Assembly (NCBI RefSeq): GCF_900116615.1
Contig: NZ_FPBF01000003.1
Location: 186,001-250,000 of the forward strand
Source: Algoriphagus locisalis
GTDB taxonomy: Bacteria > Bacteroidota > Bacteroidia > Cytophagales > Cyclobacteriaceae
Length of the DNA stretch: 64,000 nucleotides
Direction: 5' to 3'
Shown: one piece after another, positions 19,068-27,286 of the stretch
How positions within the stretch are numbered: the first letter of the stretch is position 1
Layout: the number at the start of each line of letters is the position of its first letter
Program-made: the position numbers and the translations under genes
Notes under the pieces: generated by a model
Seen by the model: the letters and a program-made list of their open reading frames with translations, nothing else
The model's database searches: none
What the model was told of the DNA's origin: nothing

Positions 19068-19553
19068 ATGGAACCTTACACTATTCCCGCAGCCACACGT
19101 ATTGGCCATATTCATCTGAAAGTTTCCGACTTACAACGCTCATTGGATTTCTATCAGGGCTTACTTGGCTTTGAATTGGTAACGATGTACGGCCAAGATG
19201 CGGCCTTTATTTCCGCAGGAGGATATCACCATCACATCGGCCTGAATACCTGGCAGAGCAAAGGAGGAAAGCCCGCGCCAAAAAACAACGCTGGGCTTTT
19301 TCATACGGCGATACTGCTACCCACTAGACGTGATTTGGCTGTTTTGCTGCAGCGATTGATTGATGCTAAGTATCCGCTTACCGGAGCTGCGGATCATGGA
19401 GTTTCTGAGGCGATTTACCTGGATGACCCGGATGAAAACGGCGTAGAGCTGTATTGGGACAGGCCACGTGAAGATTGGCCAAAGAATCCTGATGGAAGCA
19501 TCCATATGTACACCAGGCAATTGGACATTAACGGGCTTTTGGCTGAGATTTAA
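19068..19553 (+). CDS. VOC family protein, catechol-dioxygenase (CatE) N-terminal-like
   Basis: A 161-residue VOC protein. The N-terminal strand IGHIHLKVSDLQRSLDFYQ (cut at 19) and the helix LLGFELV are followed by HHHIGLNTW with the metal-ligand His, then FHTAILLPTRRDLA and the second-module end YLDDPDENGVELYWDRP with the terminal Glu. This order matches the N-terminal half of CatE-type ring-cleaving dioxygenases, which are about twice as long, so it may be a single-domain relative acting on another substrate. Its stop overlaps the convergent hydrolase gene by 4 bp. Confidence 0.85.
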   Translation: MEPYTIPAATRIGHIHLKVSDLQRSLDFYQGLLGFELVTMYGQDAAFISAGGYHHHIGLNTWQSKGGKPAPKNNAGLFHTAILLPTRRDLAVLLQRLIDAKYPLTGAADHGVSEAIYLDDPDENGVELYWDRPREDWPKNPDGSIHMYTRQLDINGLLAEI

Positions 19554-20386
19554 GTTCTTTCCTTAATCCAATTCACGATCAAGTCCATCACCTCTTCCCG
19601 ATCTAGGTCATTGATCAGCTCATGATATCCGCCTGGGAAAATCTTGAGGGTTTTATCACTTGATTTAGCCTTTTTGAACAGCAATTTTGAACCTTTTGGA
19701 TTAGTCAATCCATCATCAGAACCATGAATCAAAAGTAAAGGAGTTTCAAAATAACTACCCAAATTCTGTACGAAGCGCATGACCTGCAATACCTCGTACG
19801 CGGTCCTGGCAGGAATTGCTTCCGTATAAACCAGTGGATCATTCAAATATTTTTCTACTTCCTCGGGAATCCTTGAAACTTTGTTCGCATCCAATTTTAA
19901 AGCTTTCAGCTTTGGCAAATACTTGCTGATGACACTGGAAAGCGCAATCAGGATTTGGGACGTTCCTTCTGCTTCTTTAATAGCCGGCGAACTCAAAACC
20001 ACTCCATCTGCTTTGGGCTGATATTTTAGCACATAAGCTGCAACCAACCCTCCCCCCATGCTGTGTCCATACAAGAAAGCCGGTACATCTGGCACATAGC
20101 TTTTTACCTTCCCAAATAAAGCATCAATGTCTTTTAGGTAATCCTCGTAGGATTTAAAGTAAGCCGTTGGTTTTCCTTTCACTGATTTCCCATGCCCCCT
20201 TCCATCAAATGTGAAAACGGAAACGCCGATCTCAGTCAGCTTTTCTACCAAATGAGCATACCTCGAACTATGCTCGCCAAGACCATGAACTAGCAAAAGG
20301 CTCGCCTTGGGTGATTCAGGCATCCAGGCTTGGAGGTACAATTCTATGCCATCATGCGTTTTATAGCTGGTTTCTAGGTGTTTCAT
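19550..20386 (-). CDS. Alpha/beta hydrolase, monoacylglycerol lipase-like
   Basis: A 278-residue hydrolase of the monoglyceride lipase family (serine aminopeptidase S33, Hydrolase_4). The oxyanion-hole HGLGEHSSRY (residues 34-43), GRGHGKS (62-68), nucleophile elbow GHSMGGG with Ser109, acid region HGSDDGLTNP and terminal His in GGYHELIND form the triad. No signal peptide is seen, so it is cytoplasmic. The likely reaction is hydrolysis of monoacylglycerols or lysophospholipids. Starts at an ATG; 3' end overlaps the VOC gene by 4 bp tail to tail. Confidence 0.9.
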   Translation of the reverse strand: MKHLETSYKTHDGIELYLQAWMPESPKASLLLVHGLGEHSSRYAHLVEKLTEIGVSVFTFDGRGHGKSVKGKPTAYFKSYEDYLKDIDALFGKVKSYVPDVPAFLYGHSMGGGLVAAYVLKYQPKADGVVLSSPAIKEAEGTSQILIALSSVISKYLPKLKALKLDANKVSRIPEEVEKYLNDPLVYTEAIPARTAYEVLQVMRFVQNLGSYFETPLLLIHGSDDGLTNPKGSKLLFKKAKSSDKTLKIFPGGYHELINDLDREEVMDLIVNWIKERT

Positions 20387-20591
20387 TTTGAAAGTGTTGG
20401 GAATAAAAACATAAGATGCACGGAAAAAAAGAATCTACAAAAAGGAGCTGATACTTAAAACGCCATGTTACCAACCGCTTTAGGAAAACTTAACTCTTGA
20501 TTAATCTTATTCAACCTTCATTTTCTTACCTTGAGATACATATAAAAGTCAGGTCATCTACCCATTTTTCTAACCAACTAAACTAAAAAAA

Positions 20592-21167
20592 ATGAAAAAG
20601 ATATTATTTCTAACCGGAGATTTTGCAGAAGATTACGAAACCATGGTTCCCGTGCAAATGCTGGAAATGGTAGGCTATGAAGTTCATTCGGTTTGTCCAG
20701 GTAAGAAAAAAGGGGAAACGATTAAAACTGCCATCCATGATTTTGAAGGAGATCTGACCTACACCGAAAAGCCAGGCCATAATTTTATGCTAAGCTATTC
20801 CTTCGATCAAGTCGATGTGGATGATTACGTAGGACTGGCCATAGCGGGGGGGCGAGCTCCGGAGTACCTTAGATTAAATCAAAAACTATTGGAGATCGTG
20901 AAGCACTTCTTTGACACCAACAAGCCTGTGGCGGCAGTTTGTCATGGCATTCAGATTCTTACTGCTGCTGGCGTGGTAAAAGGAAGAAAGCTAACCGCAT
21001 ATCCGGCTGTGGGCCCGGAAGTGACTATCGCAGGAGGTGAGTATCAGGACATCCCAGCTACAGATGCCTATGTGGATGGCAATCTGGTGACTTCCCCAGC
21101 TTGGCCTGGTCATCCAGCTTGGATTCGGGAGTTTTTGAAAGTATTGGGAGCGAAAATTGAGATTTGA
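20592..21167 (+). CDS. DJ-1/PfpI family protein
   Basis: A 191-residue protein of the class I glutamine amidotransferase-like superfamily. The nucleophile elbow is AVCHGIQIL (Cys at about 116) and an early acidic residue lies in [15 protein letters not shown]. The length matches PfpI/YhbO, which act as stress-linked glyoxalase/deglycase or protease-like proteins; the true activity remains debated. The gene has its own upstream gap of 205 bp to the divergent hydrolase gene and is followed by a repeat-containing gap before menB. Start ATG at 20592. Confidence 0.88.
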   Translation: MKKILFLTGDFAEDYETMVPVQMLEMVGYEVHSVCPGKKKGETIKTAIHDFEGDLTYTEKPGHNFMLSYSFDQVDVDDYVGLAIAGGRAPEYLRLNQKLLEIVKHFFDTNKPVAAVCHGIQILTAAGVVKGRKLTAYPAVGPEVTIAGGEYQDIPATDAYVDGNLVTSPAWPGHPAWIREFLKVLGAKIEI

Positions 21168-21255
21168 TAGAGTGTTTGGTGTCGCATGACCGGTTACCGA
21201 TGTTGACTAAATATCACCAAAGACAATTTCAATCAAAGTGAGTTTTATTAAAACA

Positions 21256-21303
21256 AAAGAGCCAAGAACCAAGACTTTCACAAATCTTGATTCTTGGCTC
21301 TTT
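21256..21303. repeat. Intergenic hairpin with AAGAGCCAAGAA repeats between convergent genes
   Basis: The 5' arm (21256-21274, AAAGAGCCAAGAACCAAGA) pairs with the 3' arm (21285-21303) with one mismatch over 19 bp and a 10-nt loop. The word CTTGGCT recurs at 21313 and 21328 just downstream. The stem is between the convergent PfpI and menB genes. It could terminate both transcripts, although no long T run follows it. Confidence 0.7.
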
Positions 21304-21379
21304 GTCTAAAATCTTGGCTGTAACTTCTTGGCTCTAAAACTCTGCTACTTGATACTTATGTCTTACTACTTTTGTCTCC

Positions 21380-22213
21380 TTAAGGTATCCACTTATTTTT
21401 CCCGAAATCCGGCTTTCGCTTCTCCAAAAAGGCATTTCTCCCTTCTATAGCCTCTTCAGTGCCATAAGCTAAACGAGTAGCTTCACCGGCAAAAACCTGC
21501 TGACCTACCATACCATCATCAGTCAGGTTCATCGCAAATTTCAGCATCTTGATAGAAGTCGGCGACTTAGCCAATATCTCCTGAGCCCACTCATAAGCCG
21601 TTGACTCAAGTTCAGCATGCGGGATCACGGCATTTACCATTCCCATTTCATAGGCTTCCTGGCCGGAGTAATTTCTTCCTAGGAAAAAGATTTCCCGGGC
21701 TTTCTTTTGCCCAACCATCTTTGCCAAATACGCAGAACCATATCCCCCATCGAAGCTGGTCACATCCGCATCAGTTTGCTTGAAGATAGCATGCTCCTTA
21801 CTAGCCAAAGTCAGATCGCAAACCACATGCAAGCTATGTCCTCCTCCTACTGCCCAGCCAGGAACGACAGCTATTACGACTTTTGGCATAAAACGGATCA
21901 AACGCTGCACTTCCAAAATATTCAGTCGGTGGTAGCCATCCTCTCCCACATAACCTTGATTTCCTCTGGCTTTCTGATCTCCGCCCGAGCAAAATGCCCA
22001 GCCTCCGTCTTTTGCCGAAGGCCCTTCCCCGCTCAATAAAACAACCCCGATGGAAGTGTCTTCCTGCGCATCGTAGAAAGCATCATAGAGTTCAGCAGTG
22101 GTTTTTGGGCGGAAGGCATTCCTGACTTCAGGTCTGTTAAAAGCGATTCTCGCTACGCCATTGCATTTTTTATAGGTAATATCTTCGTATTCTTTCGCAG
22201 TGATCCAGTTCAT
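21380..22213 (-). CDS. menB: 1,4-dihydroxy-2-naphthoyl-CoA synthase
   Basis: A 277-residue crotonase-fold enzyme of menaquinone synthesis, converting o-succinylbenzoyl-CoA to DHNA-CoA. Diagnostic segments: N-terminal ITYKKCNGVARIAFNRP (crotonase start), FCSGGDQKARG oxyanion region, PGWAVGGGHSLHVVCDLT (second oxyanion glycines) and the Asp-containing SFDGGYGSAYLAKMVGQ. The length is standard. It is divergent from the menE-like gene at 22322 (108 bp between them), so the two share a promoter region; other men genes are outside the window. Start ATG at 22213. Confidence 0.95.
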   Translation of the reverse strand: MNWITAKEYEDITYKKCNGVARIAFNRPEVRNAFRPKTTAELYDAFYDAQEDTSIGVVLLSGEGPSAKDGGWAFCSGGDQKARGNQGYVGEDGYHRLNILEVQRLIRFMPKVVIAVVPGWAVGGGHSLHVVCDLTLASKEHAIFKQTDADVTSFDGGYGSAYLAKMVGQKKAREIFFLGRNYSGQEAYEMGMVNAVIPHAELESTAYEWAQEILAKSPTSIKMLKFAMNLTDDGMVGQQVFAGEATRLAYGTEEAIEGRNAFLEKRKPDFGKNKWIP

Positions 22214-22321
22214 ATCTTTCGATTTGGGTAAAAATCTAATTCTTTTGCAAGATAACAGCCTTCCCTGAATTTTGAAGGAGGATGGTTATCTTCGATAAAG
22301 GATTTCAAAAAGCTATCAGCA

Positions 22322-23389
22322 ATGTTTCAACTTACTTTCGACAATCACATATTCCAGACTAAGAAAGACTTTGAGATAGACACAGCAGATTTTCCTGACT
22401 TTGCCAAAGCTGCCATTCAATTTTGTAAGGATTGGATTTCAGGCCAAAAGATCTTTGAACAGCAAACTTCGGGATCAATTGGAACACCAAAAAGAATTGA
22501 GATCAGCCGGGATCAGATGATCGCCAGCGCAAAGGCTACACAAGGTTTTTTCGAGACTGACGAAAATACAACTCTGCTCTGTTGCCTAGATCCAAATTAC
22601 ATCGCAGGCAAAATGATGCTGGTGCGAGCCATGGTCTGGAATGCCAAAACTGAGCTAATTGAACCAAAGTCAAATCCGCTGTTGGAGTTAAATGAGATTC
22701 CGGATTTCGTAGCGATGGTTCCGCTTCAAGTTGATTCTTGTATTCAGGATAAAACTTCCCGTGAGAAGTTGAAGAAAATCAAACATCTCATTATTGGTGG
22801 AGCGCCGATTAGTTCAGGCTTGAGAGAAAAGCTAATCACAAACGAAATTCAGGCTTTTCAAACCTATGGGATGACAGAGACGGTTTCGCACATCGCCTTG
22901 GCAAAAATTGAAGCAGGAGAATTGATTTATCGGACACTGCCGGGAGTAGAAATTGGTACGGATGATCGAAATGCGATTTGGGTAAAATCGGCAGCCAGTA
23001 ACAATGAACTGGTGCAAACCAACGATGCGGTGGACACAATCGATCAGCACTCCTTTCATTGGCTGGGAAGAGTTGATTTTGTGATCAATTCCGGCGGAGT
23101 CAAGCTTCATCCGGAGCTATTGGAAGCAAAGGCAGAAGCGATTATTCATCGCTTTTATCCGAATTCAGCTTTTTTCTTTTTCGGCATGAAAGATGATAAA
23201 CTAGGAGAAAAATTATGCATGGCTATAGAATCCACTAATGACACCAAAGAAAACTTACTGCAGTTGAAGAAGGCATTAGTACTGGACGTGGATAGATACG
23301 AAGTCCCGAAAAACACCTTCATCATCCCGGCGTTTTCCAGAACAAAAAGCGGAAAAATAAATCGACCAAAAACAATCGAACGAATATGA
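22322..23389 (+). CDS. menE: AMP-binding enzyme, o-succinylbenzoate-CoA ligase-like (MenE)
   Basis: A 355-residue, short ANL-superfamily ligase. The P-loop is QTSGSIGTPKRIEIS (about residues 48-62), the A5 motif QTYGMTETVSHIA (about 180-192) and the A7-A8 region LGRVDFVINSGGVKLHPEL; the final Lys site is FSRTKSGKINRP. It lacks part of the N-terminal subdomain found in classic MenE (about 450 residues), as in short Bacteroidota versions. Next to menB, the expected job is activation of o-succinylbenzoate with CoA. ATGA overlap with the DUF2141 gene downstream. Confidence 0.85.
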   Translation: MFQLTFDNHIFQTKKDFEIDTADFPDFAKAAIQFCKDWISGQKIFEQQTSGSIGTPKRIEISRDQMIASAKATQGFFETDENTTLLCCLDPNYIAGKMMLVRAMVWNAKTELIEPKSNPLLELNEIPDFVAMVPLQVDSCIQDKTSREKLKKIKHLIIGGAPISSGLREKLITNEIQAFQTYGMTETVSHIALAKIEAGELIYRTLPGVEIGTDDRNAIWVKSAASNNELVQTNDAVDTIDQHSFHWLGRVDFVINSGGVKLHPELLEAKAEAIIHRFYPNSAFFFFGMKDDKLGEKLCMAIESTNDTKENLLQLKKALVLDVDRYEVPKNTFIIPAFSRTKSGKINRPKTIERI

Positions 23390-23814
23390 AATTGGCACTT
23401 ATAGGCCTTCTTATGCTAGTTACATTATCCCAAACACAAAAAGATTTGGGAACTATTGAGTTGATCATACAAGAAACTTCTTCAGATGATGGAGTGATCC
23501 AGATTTTGATTTTTGATAAGGATCAAGGCTGGCCGGAGTCGCTTGATAAGGCTTGGAAAATGGTAACCATACCCATCAAAAATGGAATAGCTAAGAAAAC
23601 CATCCCGGATGTGCCCTCAGGAAAATATGCAATCACAGTTTTTCATGACCATGATCAGGACGGAAAAATCCGTAAAAACAAAATCGGCTATCCTGTCGAT
23701 TCCTTTGGTTTTTCTAACAATCCAAGCTTACTTTTTGGAGTACCTTCATTTGATAAATGCAGCCAAAAAGTATCCTCAGGCAGCACCACTCGTTTCGAAA
23801 TTGATTTACGCTAA
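23386..23814 (+). CDS. DUF2141 secreted protein
   Basis: A 142-residue protein with a short hydrophobic signal (MKLALIGLLMLVTLS). The rest is a beta-sandwich with the DUF2141 landmarks VIQILIFDKDQGWP, IPDVPSGKYAITVFHDHDQDGK (key part PSGKYAITVFHD) and IGYPVDSFGFSNNPSL, which resembles a prealbumin-like domain. Family members are exported and of unknown function. It is coupled to the menE-like gene by a 4-bp ATGA overlap, though I see no functional link to menaquinone. Confidence 0.88.
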   Translation: MKLALIGLLMLVTLSQTQKDLGTIELIIQETSSDDGVIQILIFDKDQGWPESLDKAWKMVTIPIKNGIAKKTIPDVPSGKYAITVFHDHDQDGKIRKNKIGYPVDSFGFSNNPSLLFGVPSFDKCSQKVSSGSTTRFEIDLR

Positions 23815-23836
23815 AACTTTTTCAAGCTAAAAGACC

Positions 23837-23844
23837 TACTTTTG
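23837..23844 (+). promoter_or_regulatory. Putative Bacteroidota -7 box TACTTTTG
   Basis: TACTTTTG fits the Bacteroidota TAnnTTTG -7 consensus and ends 5 bp before the ATG at 23850, which would place transcription start at or next to the start codon (a leaderless or near-leaderless mRNA). No clear TTTG -33 box lies 19-21 bp upstream, so this is tentative. Confidence 0.4.
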
Positions 23845-23849
23845 CATCA

Positions 23850-24611
23850 ATGAAGAAGAGTAACGAACACGCGAGCGGAATTGTAATTGAATTCGATTCG
23901 GGAATCATCCCACCTCCTTACAGTCATGTGTATAGAATGACCCTTGATTGGAGCAATTTTGAATTGAAGGCGGAATTGGAGCTGCACTACACAGACAGAG
24001 AAGATTTGACCGAGGACGAAATCCTTGACGAAGGATTTACATTAAATGATGATTTCAGTTTCAAAGGCACGCTTGATTTCGTTTGGAAAAAGGTAGTTTC
24101 CGTAGAGTTTGAAAAGGCAAAATGGAGCGGCAGACAACTAGAAGAAGGCGGTCTGATGATTTCTGCTCTGGAAAATGGAAAGCCCGGCCCAGCAAAAGCT
24201 CCTGTAAATCAAGAAGCATGGCAAATGCTGGCTCAGGATATAATTCAAGCCATCTATGAAACCTCAAAAAAAGAAGCTCCTCTTACGGTTAACTACCGTC
24301 AAGTCACAAACGAAGAAAGCATAGACTGCTCGATTACCATGAATTTCTCGAATCGAGAGGCGGTTTTCACTGCAAAAAATGAATCCAAAATAATCAACTG
24401 GGAGTACGCTGTTCAGCTATTGAAATTGGTATTTTCCCCGGACTATAACTACGAAATAGCAAAAGAAACTGCGGGTACCAAGCGTGGTTGTTACATAGAG
24501 TGTGGAGACGGGTATTGGCATGAGCTTGGAAAAGGCGTTATTAACATTGATACCTCCTTTGATGCTGTTGGAAGGATAAAAGATGGGTTTGAAAATTTAA
24601 TCGAAGAATAA
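23850..24611 (+). CDS. Conserved-looking protein of unknown function (253 aa)
   Basis: I do not recognise this family. The protein is acidic, soluble (no signal peptide or membrane segment) and made of alternating beta strands and short helices. Two halves look similar in style: an N-terminal beta-rich half with HYTDREDLTEDEILDEGF and a middle with PVNQEAWQMLAQDIIQAIYE, followed by a strand-rich C-terminal half ending with RIKDGFENLIEE. It starts at an ATG directly after a -7-like box and is followed by a hairpin terminator before the TIR gene. It may act with the island or be a housekeeping protein. Confidence 0.7.
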   Translation: MKKSNEHASGIVIEFDSGIIPPPYSHVYRMTLDWSNFELKAELELHYTDREDLTEDEILDEGFTLNDDFSFKGTLDFVWKKVVSVEFEKAKWSGRQLEEGGLMISALENGKPGPAKAPVNQEAWQMLAQDIIQAIYETSKKEAPLTVNYRQVTNEESIDCSITMNFSNREAVFTAKNESKIINWEYAVQLLKLVFSPDYNYEIAKETAGTKRGCYIECGDGYWHELGKGVINIDTSFDAVGRIKDGFENLIEE

Positions 24612-24637
24612 AATCACCCCTCACATTGCAATTAAGA

Positions 24638-24680
24638 ACCTGATTCGCTTAACTTTAGCTAGAACGAATCAGGTTTTTTT
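24638..24680 (+). terminator. Intrinsic terminator immediately before the first TIR gene
   Basis: AACCTGATTCG (24638-24647 plus next base region) pairs with CGAATCAGGTT (24665-24675), giving an 11-bp stem, a loop of about 17 nt and a T run to 24680. The ATG of the TIR gene begins at 24681, the very next base, so the T run takes the place of a ribosome-binding region. Confidence 0.85.
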
Positions 24681-25448
24681 ATGCAAAACGGAAAAATTTT
24701 TATCAGTTATCGACAAAGTGACACCCAAAGTGAAGCAAGTAGACTCAAAGAAAACCTTGAAGAAGTGTTTGGAGAGAGCAATGTTTTTTTTGACATAGAA
24801 ACTCTTGAACCAGGATTAAACTTTGCTCAAGCAATTGAAAAAACAATTAAACAAAGTAAAGTAGTTTTAGTTCTAATTGGCCCTACTTGGACAGAGGTGA
24901 AAGATGAAAATGGAAATTTGCGTCTTTTCAACGACAATGACTGGGTAAGAAGAGAGGTGGCTATGGCACTAAGTTTAAACGAAAGTGGGACTATAGTAAT
25001 ACCAGTTTTGGTTAAAAACGCTTCACAACTATCAAAAGATCGACTTCCAAATAACATTAAAGCTTTGGCAGATGTGCAGTGGGCTGAAATATCTATTAAA
25101 AGGTGGAAAACTGATGTCGAAAATCTAATCACTGTATTAAAAAAAATAACTCAAAAATCCGGAGCAGCAAATTCGAATCAGAAATTCGATGCAAACGATT
25201 TATTCAAACAATCCAAAGAACTAGGCAACCTATTTAAATCATCTAAGGAACCAAAAGATTTCAGTTCATTGCAAGGGATTTGGAAAGCTTACAAATACTA
25301 TATAATTGCTTTTATCATTTTCGTAATCGCAATTAATAGCTGCGCAGAGGAAGAATATCCTTATGATGACTATGGATATGGTTATATAATTGATTCTCCA
25401 TGCAATCATCTTATTACCGAATTACCCGCTTTTTATGGAAAAGAATAA
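24681..25448 (+). CDS. TIR domain protein with C-terminal transmembrane helix (TIR1)
   Basis: A 255-residue protein. Residues 1-150 form a TIR_2-type domain: KIFISYRQSD (strand A), VFFDIETLEPG (residues 35-45), VVLVLIGPTW (61-70) and NDWVRREVAMAL with Glu92. The last segment matches the SARM1 catalytic helix DWVHKEIVTAL around Glu642, so NAD cleavage is plausible but not shown. A polar linker is followed by a hydrophobic helix (about 206-220, YYIIAFIIFVIAIN) and a short Glu/Tyr-rich tail. The TIR domain should be cytoplasmic. The gene overlaps the second TIR gene by 14 bp and starts right after a terminator. Confidence 0.85.
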   Translation: MQNGKIFISYRQSDTQSEASRLKENLEEVFGESNVFFDIETLEPGLNFAQAIEKTIKQSKVVLVLIGPTWTEVKDENGNLRLFNDNDWVRREVAMALSLNESGTIVIPVLVKNASQLSKDRLPNNIKALADVQWAEISIKRWKTDVENLITVLKKITQKSGAANSNQKFDANDLFKQSKELGNLFKSSKEPKDFSSLQGIWKAYKYYIIAFIIFVIAINSCAEEEYPYDDYGYGYIIDSPCNHLITELPAFYGKE

Positions 25449-26523
25449 AATTTTTCTCAGTCACAGACATTCAGATACGCAAAGTGATTGTCACCGCATC
25501 AGAGAAACGCTAGAACAAGAGTTTGGTGAAGACGCTGTGTTCTTGGATATAGAAAATCTTGAACCAGGAATTCGTTTTGCAGATGCCATTGATAAAGCAT
25601 TAAAGGAAAGTAAAGTCGTGCTAGTCGCAATTGGCCCCGATTGGTTTGGTGATCCAGATGAAAATGGCGTTACGCGGCTCTTCCAACCCAAAGATTGGGT
25701 ACATAGGGAAGTTAGTGCTGCGCTGGCAAGACCAGATACACGAGTGATCCCCTTATTGCTCAAGGGAGCAAGCAGGCCCACTGCCGATCAGCTTCCTGAA
25801 GATTTGCAAGAATTGGCCGATCTGCAAACCTTCGAAATCTCTATAACAAGATGGAAATATGACCTAGGCGTGCTAGTAGAAGCACTTGCCAAACTTATTC
25901 CTAGAAAAAAGAAACCAGAGCCACAACCCACTCCACGTCCAAGACCACTTCCTATTCCCAAACCACAGAAAAGCTGGTGGGGCAGAAACTACCTTTGGGT
26001 ACTTGGGATTTTTGTAGTATTAATGATCATCATAATCAGCAGTGAAGATTTTCAGAAAGGATTTCAGGAGGGTTTAAATGGCTCAAATACTATGTATAAT
26101 GATCAAAATGAGTCGGTAGATGATGAGCTTAGCCAGGCAGATATCAATGCATTAAGGGAAGAAAATCCTTCAGGAAATGAAATCTATGAAAATTTATCTG
26201 GTTCACAATCAAATGATGTAACTGCTATTCATGGTTATTGGCTCTTATCTGACAATCAAGGAAACACAAGTACTCTAGTATTCAATCAAAATAAAAAGGA
26301 CTTCGAGTTTATCGAGTACAATGTTTTCAATGTAGCTATAGGACAAGGCACTGGCTCAATCACCCAAAATCAACTTTCCGCAGATTATTTTAATTCACTG
26401 GTTCAAATAAATGGTAAGCTTAATTTATCACCATCCGAAGATGGAGAGAGTTGGTCTGGGAGTATTTCTTTTCCTGACTTGGAATCAAGTAGTCCTATTA
26501 CTTTGAAAAGAATTAACCCCTAA
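25435..26523 (+). CDS. TIR domain protein with Pro-rich linker, transmembrane helix and external domain (TIR2)
   Basis: A 362-residue protein starting at the ATG at 25435, 14 bp inside TIR1 (the frame is open from 25390). The TIR domain (about 1-152) resembles TIR1 strongly: KIFLSHRHSDTQ, VFLDIENLEPG, VVLVAIGPDW and KDWVHREVSAAL with Glu92. Next come a Pro-rich linker (160-180), one membrane helix (about 185-202, YLWVLGIFVVLMIIIIS), a polar segment and a C-terminal beta-rich domain (about 265-362, IHGYWLLSDNQGN... ) that may be a small lipocalin-like fold outside the membrane. TIR1 lacks that last domain. Tandem arrangement suggests hetero-oligomers. Confidence 0.87.
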   Translation: MEKNKIFLSHRHSDTQSDCHRIRETLEQEFGEDAVFLDIENLEPGIRFADAIDKALKESKVVLVAIGPDWFGDPDENGVTRLFQPKDWVHREVSAALARPDTRVIPLLLKGASRPTADQLPEDLQELADLQTFEISITRWKYDLGVLVEALAKLIPRKKKPEPQPTPRPRPLPIPKPQKSWWGRNYLWVLGIFVVLMIIIISSEDFQKGFQEGLNGSNTMYNDQNESVDDELSQADINALREENPSGNEIYENLSGSQSNDVTAIHGYWLLSDNQGNTSTLVFNQNKKDFEFIEYNVFNVAIGQGTGSITQNQLSADYFNSLVQINGKLNLSPSEDGESWSGSISFPDLESSSPITLKRINP

Positions 26524-27286
26524 GGGTCCTCAGGTCAGCCCGAATATCAGAGATCATTTCTCCAAGATCCTCCAAGGTCAAGGGCTTTTTCTTGTCACCG
26601 GGATTTGGAAAATCTGTGCTAATAAAAGCTTTCGCCTCCCAAACTTCTATGACAGTTTCTCCCTTCACTTCATAAGGTTTGTAATGTTCATTATCTGAAA
26701 CCAAAAATAGCTTCCCGTTGTCGCTGAGGTAATTGAAAACCCGCTTGTAAACCACGCCTTCTGTTTCTGTTACCAACACATAGGTTTTTCCACTTTTGAT
26801 ATCTTTCAGCTGATCCACATAGGCACCAATTACGATGGTACCTGAAGTCAGCGGCAACATGGAATCGCCTGCTAGCTCAAAAGCCCGATACGTAGCTTGC
26901 TTCGAAAGTGTAGGAATCTGGAACTGTGGTAGGCTCTCCATGTATTCAGTATCAGCAAATCCATTCAAATATCCCGCAGAAGCTTTTTGTCCCACTAAAG
27001 TGATATTTTCCTTCTCATCCTCATCACAGGCAATGGTAAGAATATTAATTCCTCTTTTTTGAATTGCCTTCCTGCCTTTGCTTTCGATATCATGATTCAA
27101 AAGCTCCTCCATCCCGACTTCCAGCACATCACAGAGCTTGCCAAGCGTTAATAGCTTAGGCTCCGATCTACCATCTTCGTAGGCAGAAATCATCGTACGC
27201 TGCACATCCAGCTGATCTGCTAGATCATTTTGTGTGATGCCTTTTTGCTTACGCAAAAACCGGAGATTTGAAGACAGATATTTCAT
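26513..27286 (-). CDS. XRE-family regulator with S24/LexA-like protease domain
   Basis: A 257-residue repressor-type protein. Residues 1-65 form a lambda-type HTH (KQKGITQNDLADQLDVQRT as the recognition half). The C-terminal half has the LexA signature: a candidate self-cleavage Ala-Gly in KASAGYLNG (A104-G105), the nucleophile Ser142 in GDSMLP and Lys181 in VVYKRV. Such regulators can respond to RecA filaments or stress by self-cleavage; the catalytic residues are present here, so the mechanism is possible. It overlaps the convergent TIR2 gene by 11 bp and is coupled to an upstream small gene (ATGA overlap). What it regulates is not shown by the sequence. Confidence 0.87.
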   Translation of the reverse strand: MKYLSSNLRFLRKQKGITQNDLADQLDVQRTMISAYEDGRSEPKLLTLGKLCDVLEVGMEELLNHDIESKGRKAIQKRGINILTIACDEDEKENITLVGQKASAGYLNGFADTEYMESLPQFQIPTLSKQATYRAFELAGDSMLPLTSGTIVIGAYVDQLKDIKSGKTYVLVTETEGVVYKRVFNYLSDNGKLFLVSDNEHYKPYEVKGETVIEVWEAKAFISTDFPNPGDKKKPLTLEDLGEMISDIRADLRTLRG

